Origin: Bradyrhizobium sp. BRP22
Lineage (GTDB): Bacteria > Pseudomonadota > Alphaproteobacteria > Rhizobiales > Xanthobacteraceae
Direction of reading: 5' to 3'
NCBI RefSeq assembly: GCF_020194175.1
Contig: NZ_JADYVX010000040.1
Location: 1-64,000 of the forward strand
DNA length: 64,000 nt
This document shows, in pieces, positions 51,694-60,908 of the stretch. The position numbers and the translations under genes were made by a program. The notes beneath the pieces were generated by a model, which saw only the letters and a program-made list of their open reading frames with translations, ran no database searches and was not told the DNA's origin. Each line of letters opens with the position of its first letter. Position 1 is the stretch's first letter.

Positions 51694-52524
51694 TTACGGC
51701 TTCAAGCCGGGCGGCAGCGGCGGATCCTCGCGCATCAAGGTGATAGTGACGCGACGGTTTGCCGCGAGTGAAGGATCATCCGGAAACAACGGCTGGCTGT
51801 CGGCCTTGCCCGAGACGGCGAAGATGTGCGACGGCGGCAGCCCTTCGCGCTCAAGGATCTGGCGCACCGCGTTGGCGCGGTCCGCCGACAGGTCGAACGC
51901 GCCGTAGTCGCTGCGCGCCGGCACGAAACCGGCGGCGGTGTGGCCGACGATGGATACACGGAGCGGCGTTGCCTTGAGCGGCCCGGCCAGCTTCTGGATC
52001 AGCCGCCGCGTGCGGTCGAAGGGCACCTTGGAGCCGTCGGCGAACATCGAGCGGCCGTCCTGGTCGACGATCTCGAGGTTGAGGCCCTCCTTGGTTTCCT
52101 CGAACATGATGTGCTTGGACATTTCGGTCAATTCCGGCATGTCCTGCAGCGCCTGGCGGAGCGAAGCGGAAGCGAGCGCGAAGGCGCGATCGGTGTGCAG
52201 CTTGGCGCCGTTGACCTGGTTGCGCTCCTTCTCGTCCGGCGTCGGCTTGTCCGAGGTTTCTTCCGGCGAGATATGTTCGACGTTCTTCAACTTCGGCCGC
52301 GTGGGCAGGCCGTCGGATTCGATGATGCCGGAATAGCGCACATTGGTCTGCGAACCGAAGGCGTCGCGCATCGAGCCTGCGACGATCTTCAGCTTGTTGT
52401 TGTCCATGCTGGAGAAGGCGACGAGCATCACAAAGAAGCTCATCATCAGCCCCATCAGGTCGGCAAAGGTCACGAACCAGCCGTGCCCTCCGGTATGTGC
52501 GTCGCCGCGCTTCTTCTTGGCCAT
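51694..52524 (-). CDS. motB: MotB-family flagellar motor protein (OmpA-like)
   Basis: 276 residues. N-terminal membrane helix with the proton-binding Asp in GWFVTFADLMGLMMSFFVML, then a linker with Pro/Lys and a C-terminal OmpA-like peptidoglycan-binding domain (STHIMFEET..., LRVSIVGHTAAGF, RANAVRQILEREGL). Stator subunit with MotA encoded 33 bp upstream. One of perhaps two stator sets in this kind of organism. Confidence 0.9.
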   Translation of the reverse strand: MAKKKRGDAHTGGHGWFVTFADLMGLMMSFFVMLVAFSSMDNNKLKIVAGSMRDAFGSQTNVRYSGIIESDGLPTRPKLKNVEHISPEETSDKPTPDEKERNQVNGAKLHTDRAFALASASLRQALQDMPELTEMSKHIMFEETKEGLNLEIVDQDGRSMFADGSKVPFDRTRRLIQKLAGPLKATPLRVSIVGHTAAGFVPARSDYGAFDLSADRANAVRQILEREGLPPSHIFAVSGKADSQPLFPDDPSLAANRRVTITLMREDPPLPPGLKP

Positions 52525-52557
52525 CGCGTGAACCTCCGACCGTTGCCAGGCCGAAGA

Positions 52558-53331
52558 TCAGGCCGGCACCGGTTCGCCCTCTTCCTCGCGGTGCTTTTCC
52601 GGCAGATAAGCGAGCAGCATTTCGCGGACCAATGCTGGGCTCTTCGAATCGCGGATCATCAGGATGCCGTCGATGATCAGCGTGCGGTTAGTCTCCTCGT
52701 CCAGGAGCTTGCCATGCAGCTTGTCGGCAATCGGCAGGCAGAACAGGTTCGCAATCAGCGCGCCGTAGAGCGTGGCAAGCAACGCGGTCGCCATGAACGG
52801 GCCGAGCTTTGAGGGATCGGTCATGTTGGCGAACATCTGCACCATGCCGATCAGCGTGCCGATCATGCCGAAGGCGGGCGCGCAGTCGCCGATCGCACGG
52901 TAGATCTTGCTGCCTTCGTCGAGATGCATCAGGAAATTATCGCGGTCGCGCTCGAGATTGTCGCGGATGAATTCGAGGTCGTAGCCGTCGGCGACATAGC
53001 GGATCCCTTTGGCCAGGAAGGGCTCGCTGGTCTCGACTTTTTCAAGGCCGACCGGGCCCTGCTTGCGGGCGATCTCGGCGATCCGGGCCAGTTCGTCGAC
53101 CAGATCACGCGCCGACAGCCGGCTCATGGTGAAGGCGAATTTCGCCCCCAGCGGCAGGCCATGCAGGATAGCGCCCAATGGAAAGCGGATCATCGTGGCC
53201 GCGATCGATCCGCCGAAAATGATGATCATGGCATGTTCAGAAATGAACATGTGCAGGTCGCCGCCCATCAGCATCATCGTCGAGATCACGATAATGCCCG
53301 CCACGAGCCCGACGCCCGTCATGATATCCAT
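52558..53331 (-). CDS. motA: MotA/PomA-family flagellar stator protein
   Basis: 257 residues from ATG 53331 (GGAG upstream). Four membrane helices with the conserved end pattern AFGMIGTLIGMVQMFANMTD and GPFMATALLATLYGALIANL. Channel subunit of the stator complex that pairs with MotB. The upstream open frame to 53379 lacks a good start site. Confidence 0.9.
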   Translation of the reverse strand: MDIMTGVGLVAGIIVISTMMLMGGDLHMFISEHAMIIIFGGSIAATMIRFPLGAILHGLPLGAKFAFTMSRLSARDLVDELARIAEIARKQGPVGLEKVETSEPFLAKGIRYVADGYDLEFIRDNLERDRDNFLMHLDEGSKIYRAIGDCAPAFGMIGTLIGMVQMFANMTDPSKLGPFMATALLATLYGALIANLFCLPIADKLHGKLLDEETNRTLIIDGILMIRDSKSPALVREMLLAYLPEKHREEEGEPVPA

Positions 53332-53537
53332 GGGAGACTCCACGCGTACGCTACACACCGCCTGTCCTGGACGGTGCACGGCCCAACCCCGGACCGCGCC
53401 GGAAAACCTACGTGGCCGCCATTAAAGACGCGTAAAGGTTAAGCCGAGGAGGAACCCGTAAAATCACGCGCAAACCGAGCGGAGCCCGAGCGCGATGGCG
53501 GTCTCAACCTTTCGCTAACCATAATCGTCGGCGTGGC

Positions 53538-54368
53538 TCAGCGATCGGCATCGAGCCCGGTGAGTTCGCAACTGAGCGTGCGCAGCCTTTTCCGCGCGGA
53601 TGCGTCATAGGCTTGCGGATTGGCCCTGGCCTCATTCATGCCGTTGAAGAACAGTCCGCTCTCGTCGGCGACATCGTCGCCCAACACCAGATGCAGGATC
53701 GCCTGGCCGCCCTGCTCGACGGTGGAGATCGGGGTGATGCCGCCGGCCCGCACCATGGTGGTGTTCATATAGGTCGCCGGGTGCAGCGAATTTGCGGTGA
53801 CGCCGGAGCCTTGCAGCGCTTCGGCGAGATCGATCGTGAACATGATCTGCGCGAGCTTGCTCTGGGCGTAAGCCCGCGAGCCGCTGTAGTTCTTCGTGAT
53901 CATCACGTCGTCGAAGTCGATCGGATGCTGACCGAGGGAAGCGACGTTGACGATCCGCGACGGTGCGCTCGCCTTCAATAGCGGCAGCAACAGATGCGCC
54001 AGCAGGAAGCCGGCAAGGTAATTCACCGCAAAGCGCAGCTCGTGACCGTCCTTGCTGGTCTGCCGGGCCGGACCCTCGTTCTGCGAACCGATCCCGGCAT
54101 TGCTGACGAAGACGTCAAGTCGCTTGTGGTTTGCGAGCACGGCCTCGGCAAGCTTTCGCGTCTCGGCGAGCGAGGACAGATCGGCCTGGTAGAAGATGGG
54201 CTCGCGGCCCCCTGCCCGCCTGATCTCCTCGATCAGCGTTGTCGCGCGCGCCTGGTCGCGCCCATGGACCAGGACATTGGCGCCGCCGACGGCGAGCCTG
54301 GTCGCAACATAGCGGCCGACACCGTCGGTGGACCCGGTGATAAACACGGTCTTGTCGCGCATTTCCAT
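53538..54368 (-). CDS. Short-chain dehydrogenase/reductase
   Basis: 276 residues from ATG 54368. Cofactor motif TGSTDGVGRYVA, NAG motif FVSNAGIGSQ, catalytic Ser in IVNVASLGQH and YxxxK in SRAYAQSKLAQ. Classical to extended SDR, resembling retinol-dehydrogenase-like enzymes. Substrate unknown. Stands alone; flanked by the stator genes and a small membrane protein. Confidence 0.93.
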   Translation of the reverse strand: MEMRDKTVFITGSTDGVGRYVATRLAVGGANVLVHGRDQARATTLIEEIRRAGGREPIFYQADLSSLAETRKLAEAVLANHKRLDVFVSNAGIGSQNEGPARQTSKDGHELRFAVNYLAGFLLAHLLLPLLKASAPSRIVNVASLGQHPIDFDDVMITKNYSGSRAYAQSKLAQIMFTIDLAEALQGSGVTANSLHPATYMNTTMVRAGGITPISTVEQGGQAILHLVLGDDVADESGLFFNGMNEARANPQAYDASARKRLRTLSCELTGLDADR

Positions 54369-54558
54369 CGAGCACCTTCCGTCCCTGTCCGGGTTCCGCA
54401 TGGCGGTCGGAGGACAACTACACCCGTCTGCGGCGCTGCGCCACGGGTCAGAAACCTCCCGCACGCACATGCCTTTTGCTATGAATCACCCTCGATAGCG
54501 TGCTGCGGGCAGATTTTCTGCGCGGCTTCTATCTCTGTGTATTCATTCAGGGAAACAG

Positions 54559-54912
54559 ATGTTGGCCTCCAGCTCAAACTGGATCATGCGAAATGCGCCC
54601 TCGCTGGAGCCGTTCGGCGTGTTCGCGCTGTTTGGCGCCGTGACCCTGTTCCCGGTCATCCTGTTGATCCGCCTGCTCGAGCCCGCGCTCGTCCTGCCCG
54701 CCTTCAGCATCCTGCTGTTCGCGGAGGCGGCGATCGCCGCCATCGTGGCGGGCCTGGTCCGGGCTCAGACCAATTCAGCGAACATTACGTGGTGGGATTT
54801 TGCCGGTGCATTCACCTTCATGGGGTGTGCAGCGGCAATTTTTGGCGAACCGGACCAGGCGGCGCTGTTCTTCGAGGAAGAGGCCATCGCGCGTGCGAAT
54901 TCGCAACCCTAG
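54559..54912 (+). CDS. Small membrane protein of unknown function
   Basis: 117 residues. Two hydrophobic helices (FGVFALFGAVTLFPVILLIR; PAFSILLFAEAAIAAIVAGL) and a third weaker segment (WWDFAGAFTFMGCAAAIFG). Acidic C-terminus. I do not recognise it. Followed by a repeat. Confidence 0.65.
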   Translation: MLASSSNWIMRNAPSLEPFGVFALFGAVTLFPVILLIRLLEPALVLPAFSILLFAEAAIAAIVAGLVRAQTNSANITWWDFAGAFTFMGCAAAIFGEPDQAALFFEEEAIARANSQP

Positions 54913-55034
54913 AGCATGATCGGCACAAGCGGAGACCGGTTCTCCCTCGCGACAAATGCAAAGCGTTTGCCCGGAGATCAGGCTCGAACAAGAGATGAGA
55001 TCATGATCCTATTCCGTCTGAGCGGATCATGATC
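54911..55034. repeat. GAGCATGATC-family composite repeat
   Basis: Starts AGAGCATGATCGGCACAAG and ends GAGCGGATCATGATC, with GAGACCGGTTCTCC inside. Shares blocks with 58539-58691 and 43730-43780. Overlaps the stop codon of the preceding gene. Confidence 0.85.
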
Positions 55035-55236
55035 TAAGTGAAGTGTACCAGGCCGGGCCCCTCTGGCAGCCGACAGGCTGCGATGTCGGACTGGAGTCAA
55101 GTTGGAGTGGCCCTGCTTTGATCTGCGGCATTGGATCGCGGGACGCATCGGTGAATTCCTCACCGAAGACGCATCTCGCCATCTAACCCACATCGAGTCC
55201 GGGGTCGCTCTCCCAATCAGAAGGGGAGCATGACCC
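55035..55236. other. Leader region before the TerC-family gene
   Basis: About 200 bp without a gene; with the repeat before it, 324 bp separate the two genes. GGGGAG lies 8 bp before GTG 55237 and acts as its Shine-Dalgarno site. A yybP-ykoY type manganese riboswitch, common before TerC genes, was looked for and not convincingly found. Confidence 0.5.
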
Positions 55237-55860
55237 GTGTCCGAATTTCTTGGTTTTGAATTCCTTGCCGCGCTGCTGCAGGTCGTCCTGATCGACCTGG
55301 TGCTCGCCGGCGACAATGCTGTCGTGATCGGCCTTGCCGCGGCCGGCCTGCCTGAGAAGCAACGCAGCAAGGCGATCCTGATCGGCATTCTTGCCGCCAC
55401 CGTGCTGCGCATCCTGTTTGCGGTGGTTGCGACACAGATCATGCAGATCGTCGGCCTCCTGCTCGCCGGCGGAATCCTGCTGTTGTGGGTGTGCTGGAAA
55501 ATGTGGCGTGAGCTACGCGCCGCCGCGAAAGAGGAAGCCGATGCGGAACTCGGCGCGTCCGCCGAGGTGGCGCCCCGGAAGACGCTCTTCGAGGCCACGA
55601 CGCAGATCATCGTCGCCGACGTCTCGATGTCGCTCGACAACGTCCTCGCCGTCGCGGGAGCCGCCCGCGAGCATCCGATCGTGCTGGTCTTCGGCCTGAT
55701 CCTTTCCATCGCCTTGATGGGAGCAGCCGCAACCTTCATTGCGCGGCTGCTGCAGAAGCATCGCTGGATCGCCTATGTCGGCCTGGCCGTCATCCTCTAT
55801 GTCGCCGTCGACATGGTCATTCGCGGTGCTCACGACGTTGCCAAGATTGCGCCGGCGTGA
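55237..55860 (+). CDS. TerC/YjbE-family membrane protein
   Basis: 207 residues from GTG 55237. Seven hydrophobic helices with two Asp-rich motifs on opposite halves: DLVLAGDNAVVIGLAAAG and DVSMSLDNVLAVAGAA. These are the family hallmark, thought to bind Mn or other metal ions for export. Ends 18 bp before the convergent RraA-like gene. Confidence 0.91.
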   Translation: MSEFLGFEFLAALLQVVLIDLVLAGDNAVVIGLAAAGLPEKQRSKAILIGILAATVLRILFAVVATQIMQIVGLLLAGGILLLWVCWKMWRELRAAAKEEADAELGASAEVAPRKTLFEATTQIIVADVSMSLDNVLAVAGAAREHPIVLVFGLILSIALMGAAATFIARLLQKHRWIAYVGLAVILYVAVDMVIRGAHDVAKIAPA

Positions 55861-55878
55861 GCTCGCGAGCTACTTCGC

Positions 55879-56598
55879 TTAGTGAATCTCGGCCGAGCGC
55901 TTCAGCGCTTCCTTCAGCTTCTCGAGCGAGAAGTCCGGGCTGCGTGCGATCTCCAGGATCGGCGTCTCACGGCGGCCGCAGAGCTCGGCGGCATCCGGCA
56001 GCTTCGCGGCGATATCGATCGGGATCACGATCGCGCCGTGCTGGTCGGCGTGAATGAGATCGTCGGAGCGCACGGTCATGCCGGCAACCCGCACCTCGCC
56101 GCCGAAGCTCTCGGCATGCACCCAGGCGTGCGACGGACCGATCGATCCGGCCAACGCCTGAAAGCCCGGCGCCCATTGCGGGATATCGCGGATCGAACCG
56201 TCCGTGATCACGCCGAGACAGCCGAGCGCCTTGTGCACGTTGCTCTGCACCTCACCCCAGAATGCGCCATAGCCGACATCGGCGCCATCGATATCCTGGA
56301 TCACGGCGATACGCGGGCCCAAACCGGTGCCGACATATTCGTAATACTCGATGCGACGCTTGGCCTGCTCGGCCGCCGGCAGTCCGGACTGAAGGACGGA
56401 GCGGATCGTCACGGTGCGGGCGTAACCGACGATCGGCGGCAGGTTCGGGAACGGGCAGACCAGCGGCTTGGTCGTGTAGCCGATCAACCGCCGCTCCGGG
56501 GCGACGATCTCCATCGCGTTGCAGATCGTCGGCGTGTCGTAGCGCGCCAAGGCTTCGAGGACGGACGCGGGCAGCGGGGCGGTGACGGCTTTGTTCAC
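55879..56598 (-). CDS. RraA-like / dimethylmenaquinone methyltransferase-family protein
   Basis: 239 residues from GTG 56598 (AGGAG seven bases upstream). Contains the aldolase/RraA signature GVITDGSIRDIPQWAPG and substrate Arg region. Similar enzymes cleave oxaloacetate or 4-hydroxy-4-methyl-2-oxoglutarate, others bind RNase E. The open frame to 56694 lacks a start site. Confidence 0.87.
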   Translation of the reverse strand: MNKAVTAPLPASVLEALARYDTPTICNAMEIVAPERRLIGYTTKPLVCPFPNLPPIVGYARTVTIRSVLQSGLPAAEQAKRRIEYYEYVGTGLGPRIAVIQDIDGADVGYGAFWGEVQSNVHKALGCLGVITDGSIRDIPQWAPGFQALAGSIGPSHAWVHAESFGGEVRVAGMTVRSDDLIHADQHGAIVIPIDIAAKLPDAAELCGRRETPILEIARSPDFSLEKLKEALKRSAEIH

Positions 56599-56748
56599 GG
56601 CGTTTCTCCTGGCAAGTGGATGCTTCTTGGCGAGACGATCTTGGCCCATGGCTATAGCCGAGATCGGCCGTGAACCCAACCAAGCTCCGCTCATGGCTGA
56701 TATTTGGGGCAGGAGTTTCGGTATCGAACCGTCGTCCCTCCGCTATCG

Positions 56749-56852
56749 CCCCTCATCCTGAGCAGGTCACGCGGCGACCGTCTCGAACGATGAGGCCACC
56801 GGCCGGGCCCCATGGTTCGAGACGCGCTGCGCGCTCCTCACCATAAGGGTCT
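56749..56852. repeat. Palindromic repeat, ATGGTTCGAGACGC family, second copy
   Basis: Starts CCCCTCATCCTGAGCAGG and ends CTCCTCACCATAAGGGTC. Matches 28702-28807 in layout with several base changes. Lies between the RraA-like gene start and the pssA stop. Confidence 0.88.
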
Positions 56853-56860
56853 GGCATCAT

Positions 56861-57736
56861 TCAATTGAGACGAGTCGGACGGTCGTCGTGATCGGCGTCA
56901 GTGACGCCCGGATAGCTCGGCGGCGGAGTTGGCGACGTCGAGGCCTCGGCCGGCACAATCGCCTCCGCGGCACGCGCGTGGTCGCGATAAGTCTTCCAGC
57001 CCCACGGCAGGCTGATCAGGTAGAGCACCGAGCCCGCGGAGAGGATATGCCAGGGATAGCTGACGAGTAGCGCGATGAAGAACACCACCGAGACGAACAC
57101 CGGCAGCAGCATTTCCGGCGGCACCCGCATGCGCATCGTCTTGCCGGAAAATACCGGCAGGCGCGACACCATCAGGAACGCGATCAGGAGCGTATAGAAG
57201 GCGGTCAGCGTCGCCGGCGGCGTGGTGACACCGAGGAAACCCAGATAGACCGGCAGCAGCACCGTGATGGCGCCGGCGGGCGCCGGCACGCCGGTGAAAT
57301 AGTTTGCCGCGAACGCCGGCTTGTTCGGATCGTCGATCGAGGCATTGAAGCGCGCGAGCCGCAGCCCGCCGCTGATCGCGAACACCATGGCCGCGATCCA
57401 ACCGCCATTGCCTAAATCGTGCAGTTGCCAGAAATAGAGGATCAGGCCCGGCGCCACGCCGAAATTGACGAAATCCGCGAGGCTGTCGAGCTCGGCGCCG
57501 AATTTCGACTGGCCCTTGATCAGGCGCGCAATGCGCCCGTCGATGCCGTCAAGCGCAGCGGCAAACACGATCGCGGCGACCGCAAGCTCCATCCGCCCTT
57601 CGGTCGACAGGCGGATTGCGGTCAGGCCCGCGCAGATCGCCAGCAGCGTGATTACATTGGGCACCAGCATCCGCACCGGAATCTGGCGAAACCGTCGGCG
57701 GCGCAGTTCCGGATATTTGGAGTCGATCGGCATCAT
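56861..57736 (-). CDS. pssA: CDP-diacylglycerol-serine O-phosphatidyltransferase
   Basis: 291 residues from ATG 57736. CDP-alcohol phosphotransferase motif DG-x2-AR-x8-G-x3-D-x3-D spans FAAALDGIDGRIARLIKGQS and the following GAELDSLADFVNFG. Multi-helix inner-membrane enzyme that makes phosphatidylserine, the precursor of phosphatidylethanolamine. Followed on the same strand by psd, 77 bp away in reading order (psd first). The cytoplasmic tail is Pro-rich. Confidence 0.95.
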   Translation of the reverse strand: MMPIDSKYPELRRRRFRQIPVRMLVPNVITLLAICAGLTAIRLSTEGRMELAVAAIVFAAALDGIDGRIARLIKGQSKFGAELDSLADFVNFGVAPGLILYFWQLHDLGNGGWIAAMVFAISGGLRLARFNASIDDPNKPAFAANYFTGVPAPAGAITVLLPVYLGFLGVTTPPATLTAFYTLLIAFLMVSRLPVFSGKTMRMRVPPEMLLPVFVSVVFFIALLVSYPWHILSAGSVLYLISLPWGWKTYRDHARAAEAIVPAEASTSPTPPPSYPGVTDADHDDRPTRLN

Positions 57737-57813
57737 GGCTCGCAATCATATAACAAGCGCTGGCCCCCTCCGCCATTATAGCGGCAAGCCGCCGCAACTG
57801 GCGGCCCCGATGG

Positions 57814-58512
57814 TTAATCGGCCCGGTAGGTCCATCCCGGCTCGGGGATGCGGAAATCGGCCAGCACGGTCTCCCCGGCGATCGCCGTCTGCCCCTCGGA
57901 AACCAGCGGCTTGGTGCCTTCCGGCAGGTAGACATCGAGCCGCGAGCCGAACCGGATCAGGCCGAATCGCTCGCCGGCGCCGATCGACTGGCCTTCTCGC
58001 ACGAACGAGACGATGCGCCGCGCCACCAGGCCTGCGATCTGGACCACGCCGATGCGGCCGTTGGGCGTCGAGATCACCAGCGAGTTGCGCTCATTGTCCT
58101 CGCTCGCCTTGTCGAGCTCGGCATTGATGAAGGCGCCCGGCCGGTAGGCGATGCGGTCGATCCGCCCCGCGACCGGGCTGCGGTTCACGTGGCAGTTGAA
58201 CACGCTCATGAAGATCGAGACCCGGGGCAGCGGCCGATCGCCGAGCCCAAGTTCGGCGGGCGGCAGGGTTTGTGTGATCATCGACACACGCCCGTCGGCG
58301 GGCGCCACCACCAGCCCGTCCCGCACCGGCGTCACCCGCACGGGGTCGCGGAAGAACAGCGCGCACCAGATCGTCAGGACGGTGCCGATCCAGCCCAGCG
58401 GCGTCCAGATCCAGAACAGGACGAGGCTCGCCAGCGCGAAGCCGCCGATGAACGGATAGCCCTCCGGATGAATGGGCGGAATCTGCGCGCGGATGGAATT
58501 GGCGATCGACAT
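57814..58512 (-). CDS. psd: Phosphatidylserine decarboxylase proenzyme (short form)
   Basis: 232 residues. Self-cleaving serine site LIRFGSRLDVYLPEG (Gly-Ser), where the pyruvoyl group forms, and upstream residues SIFMSVFNCHVNRSP. Two N-terminal membrane segments. Decarboxylates phosphatidylserine to phosphatidylethanolamine. Transcribed before pssA as one operon. Confidence 0.95.
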   Translation of the reverse strand: MSIANSIRAQIPPIHPEGYPFIGGFALASLVLFWIWTPLGWIGTVLTIWCALFFRDPVRVTPVRDGLVVAPADGRVSMITQTLPPAELGLGDRPLPRVSIFMSVFNCHVNRSPVAGRIDRIAYRPGAFINAELDKASEDNERNSLVISTPNGRIGVVQIAGLVARRIVSFVREGQSIGAGERFGLIRFGSRLDVYLPEGTKPLVSEGQTAIAGETVLADFRIPEPGWTYRAD

Positions 58513-58538
58513 CGAATCTCACTCGGTTTTCCGGTCCT

Positions 58539-58691
58539 AGAGCGTTTTCGAGCGAAGTGGGTACCGGTTCGCGTGAAGAAAACGCGTCAAAATAAGAATC
58601 TAGAGCTTCGGTTCTGATCCAATCAGAACCGAATATGCTCTAGAGCATGATCCGGAAAAGTGGAAACCGGTTTTCCGAAAAGATCATGCTC
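58539..58691. repeat. GAGCATGATC-family composite repeat
   Basis: Three blocks: GAGCGTTTTCGAGCGAAGTG, a hairpin with CGGTTCTGAT-CCA-ATCAGAACCG, and GAGCATGATCCGGAAAAGTG followed by its complement-like end CCGAAAAGATCATGCTC. The last block is the commonest Bradyrhizobium-type intergenic element. Lies between psd and the ABC exporter gene. Confidence 0.9.
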
Positions 58692-58707
58692 GAGACGAAG
58701 ATGGAGC

Positions 58708-60678
58708 CTATTCCGCAGCCGTCGGCAAGGGCTTGTCCACCGGATCGGGCTCCGGTTCGTCGACCGGGGGCGGCGCGCGGTTGGGCGTCTCGCTGCCGTC
58801 GTCGACCATCGCGAGCTTTTCCCGCGCCTCCTCGGCCTCGCGCTGCCTGTTCCACATGCTGGCATAAAGCCCGCCCTGCGCCAAAAGCCGGGGGTGGGTT
58901 CCGCGCTCCGCGATGCGGCCCTGGTCGAGGACGATGATCTCGTCGGCGCCGACGATCGTCGAAAGCCGGTGCGCGATCACTAGCGAGGTGCGGTTGCGCG
59001 AGACGCGCTCGAGCGCGGCCTGGATCTCGTGCTCGGTGTGGCTGTCGAGCGCCGATGTCGCCTCGTCCAGCACCAGGATCGGCGGCGCCTTCAGCACGGT
59101 GCGGGCAATCGCCACCCGCTGCTTCTCGCCGCCGGACAGTTTCAGGCCGCGCTCGCCGACCTGGGTCTCATAGCCCTTCGGCGACATCCGGATGAAGGCG
59201 TCGATCTGCGCGAGCCTCGCCGCCTGCTCGACTTCGGCATCGGTCGCATCCCAGCGGCCATAGCGGATGTTGTAGCGGATGGTGTCGTTGAACAGCACGG
59301 TGTCCTGCGGCACCATGCCGATCGAGGCGCGCAACGAGGTTTGCGTGACGTCGCGGATGTCCTGGCCGTCGATCAGGATCCTGCCGCCGGAGACGTCGTA
59401 GAGGCGGAACAACAGCCGCGAGATCGTGGACTTGCCGGCACCCGATGGGCCGACGATCGCGACCGTCTTGCCGGCCGGCACCTCGAACGAGAGACCTTTC
59501 AGGATCGGGCGATCCGGCTCATAGGCGAACCGAACATCCTCGAAGCGCACGCTGCCCGCCGTCACCAGCAGCGGCTTGGCGTCGGGGACGTCCTTGACCT
59601 CCGGCTTGCGCGCCAGCACGCCGAACATCTTCTCGATGTCGATGATCGCCTGCTTGATCTCGCGATAGACCATGCCCATGAAGTTGAGCGGCTGGTAGAG
59701 CTGGATCATCATGGCGTTGACCAGCACGAAGTCGCCCACAGTGTTGGTGCCGTTGCGTATGCCGATCGCGCATAGCAGCATGATCGCCGTCAGGCCGGCA
59801 GTGAAGATGACCGCCTGCCCGGCGTTGAGGACCGCCAGCGACGTATAGGTCTTGATGCTGGCCTGCTCGTAGCGCTCCATCGAACGGTCATAACGCTCGG
59901 CCTCGCGCGCCTCGGCGCCGAAATATTTCACCGTCTCGTAGTTGAGCAGCGAGTCGATCGCCTTGGTGTTCGCCTCCGTATCGGAGTCGTTCATCTTGCG
60001 GCGGATCTCGATCCGCCATTCGGTCGCGACATAGGTGTAGTACATGAACGCCGCGACGGTGATCAGGACGACGCCGACATAGCGCCAGTCGAACTGCCAG
60101 AGCAGGATGACCGTCAGCAGCGCAACCTCGACCACCGTCGGGATCAACTGCAGGATCACCATCCGCACGATGGTCTCGATACCGGTGCGGCCGCGTTCGA
60201 GAATTCGTGTCAACCCGCCGGTCTTGCGTTCCAGGTGAAAGCGCAGCGACAATTCGTGCATGTGCACGAAGGTGAGATAGGCGAGCCTCCGCACCGCGTG
60301 CATGGCGACCCGGGCAAAGATTCCGTCGCGCCATTGCGTCAGCACCGCCATCAGGATGCGCACCCCGCCATAGCCCACCGTCATCAGGAGCGGCGAGGCG
60401 ATCAGCCACATCGTCCAGTTCGACGATTGCACAGGCGCGCTCGGCGTGCCGTTCAGCGCGTCGATCGCCCATTTGAAGGTGAAGGGCACCGACAGCGTCG
60501 CGAGCTTGGCGACGAGCAGAAGCACCATCGACCACGCCACCCGCATCTTCAGATCGGCGCGGTCACCGGGCCAGATATAGGGCCACAGATGCGCAAGCGT
60601 GCCGATCAGGGTCGCCTTCTCGGCCTTGCCGTCGGGAGATGGCATTTCGCTCAGGCGCAGCTCGGGTTGGGACGACAT
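58708..60678 (-). CDS. ABC transporter, Atm1/HMT1 (ABCB) type half-transporter
   Basis: 656 residues. Six membrane helices (residues ~40-340) followed by an ATPase domain with Walker A GPSGAGKST, signature LSGGEKQRVAIAR and Walker B LVLDEATSALDS. Homodimeric exporter; Atm1 relatives move glutathione or sulfur species for iron-sulfur assembly or heavy-metal tolerance. The C-terminal ~50 residues form an acidic, Pro-rich tail. Confidence 0.93.
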   Translation of the reverse strand: MSSQPELRLSEMPSPDGKAEKATLIGTLAHLWPYIWPGDRADLKMRVAWSMVLLLVAKLATLSVPFTFKWAIDALNGTPSAPVQSSNWTMWLIASPLLMTVGYGGVRILMAVLTQWRDGIFARVAMHAVRRLAYLTFVHMHELSLRFHLERKTGGLTRILERGRTGIETIVRMVILQLIPTVVEVALLTVILLWQFDWRYVGVVLITVAAFMYYTYVATEWRIEIRRKMNDSDTEANTKAIDSLLNYETVKYFGAEAREAERYDRSMERYEQASIKTYTSLAVLNAGQAVIFTAGLTAIMLLCAIGIRNGTNTVGDFVLVNAMMIQLYQPLNFMGMVYREIKQAIIDIEKMFGVLARKPEVKDVPDAKPLLVTAGSVRFEDVRFAYEPDRPILKGLSFEVPAGKTVAIVGPSGAGKSTISRLLFRLYDVSGGRILIDGQDIRDVTQTSLRASIGMVPQDTVLFNDTIRYNIRYGRWDATDAEVEQAARLAQIDAFIRMSPKGYETQVGERGLKLSGGEKQRVAIARTVLKAPPILVLDEATSALDSHTEHEIQAALERVSRNRTSLVIAHRLSTIVGADEIIVLDQGRIAERGTHPRLLAQGGLYASMWNRQREAEEAREKLAMVDDGSETPNRAPPPVDEPEPDPVDKPLPTAAE

Positions 60679-60908
60679 TAACCAATCGCCGACGTCAGGA
60701 CGGCGCGCCGGTTCGCTGTCACGTGATTTGCATTGGTCCGCATTGTGCCCGTCATATAGGCGATTTTGATCACGCGAAAACCCTCATGGAGTGGATCTTT
60801 CACGATTTTCAGCGATTTACGCCACTTTTCCGCCGCGCCACGTGAAATGCCGGGCTTGACGTTTTTTTCGTTGCAGTGCCACATGAGCGAATGCACCAAA
60901 TCAGACCG

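Noticed and set aside
55100..55236. Possible yybP-ykoY manganese riboswitch before the TerC-family gene
   Set aside because: GGGGAG occurs but directly before the start codon as a Shine-Dalgarno site; the remaining conserved riboswitch pairs were not found.
56749..56852. tRNA-like TTCGA segment
   Set aside because: The GGTTCGAGAC string is part of a palindromic repeat that also occurs at 28702-28807; no cloverleaf arms fit.
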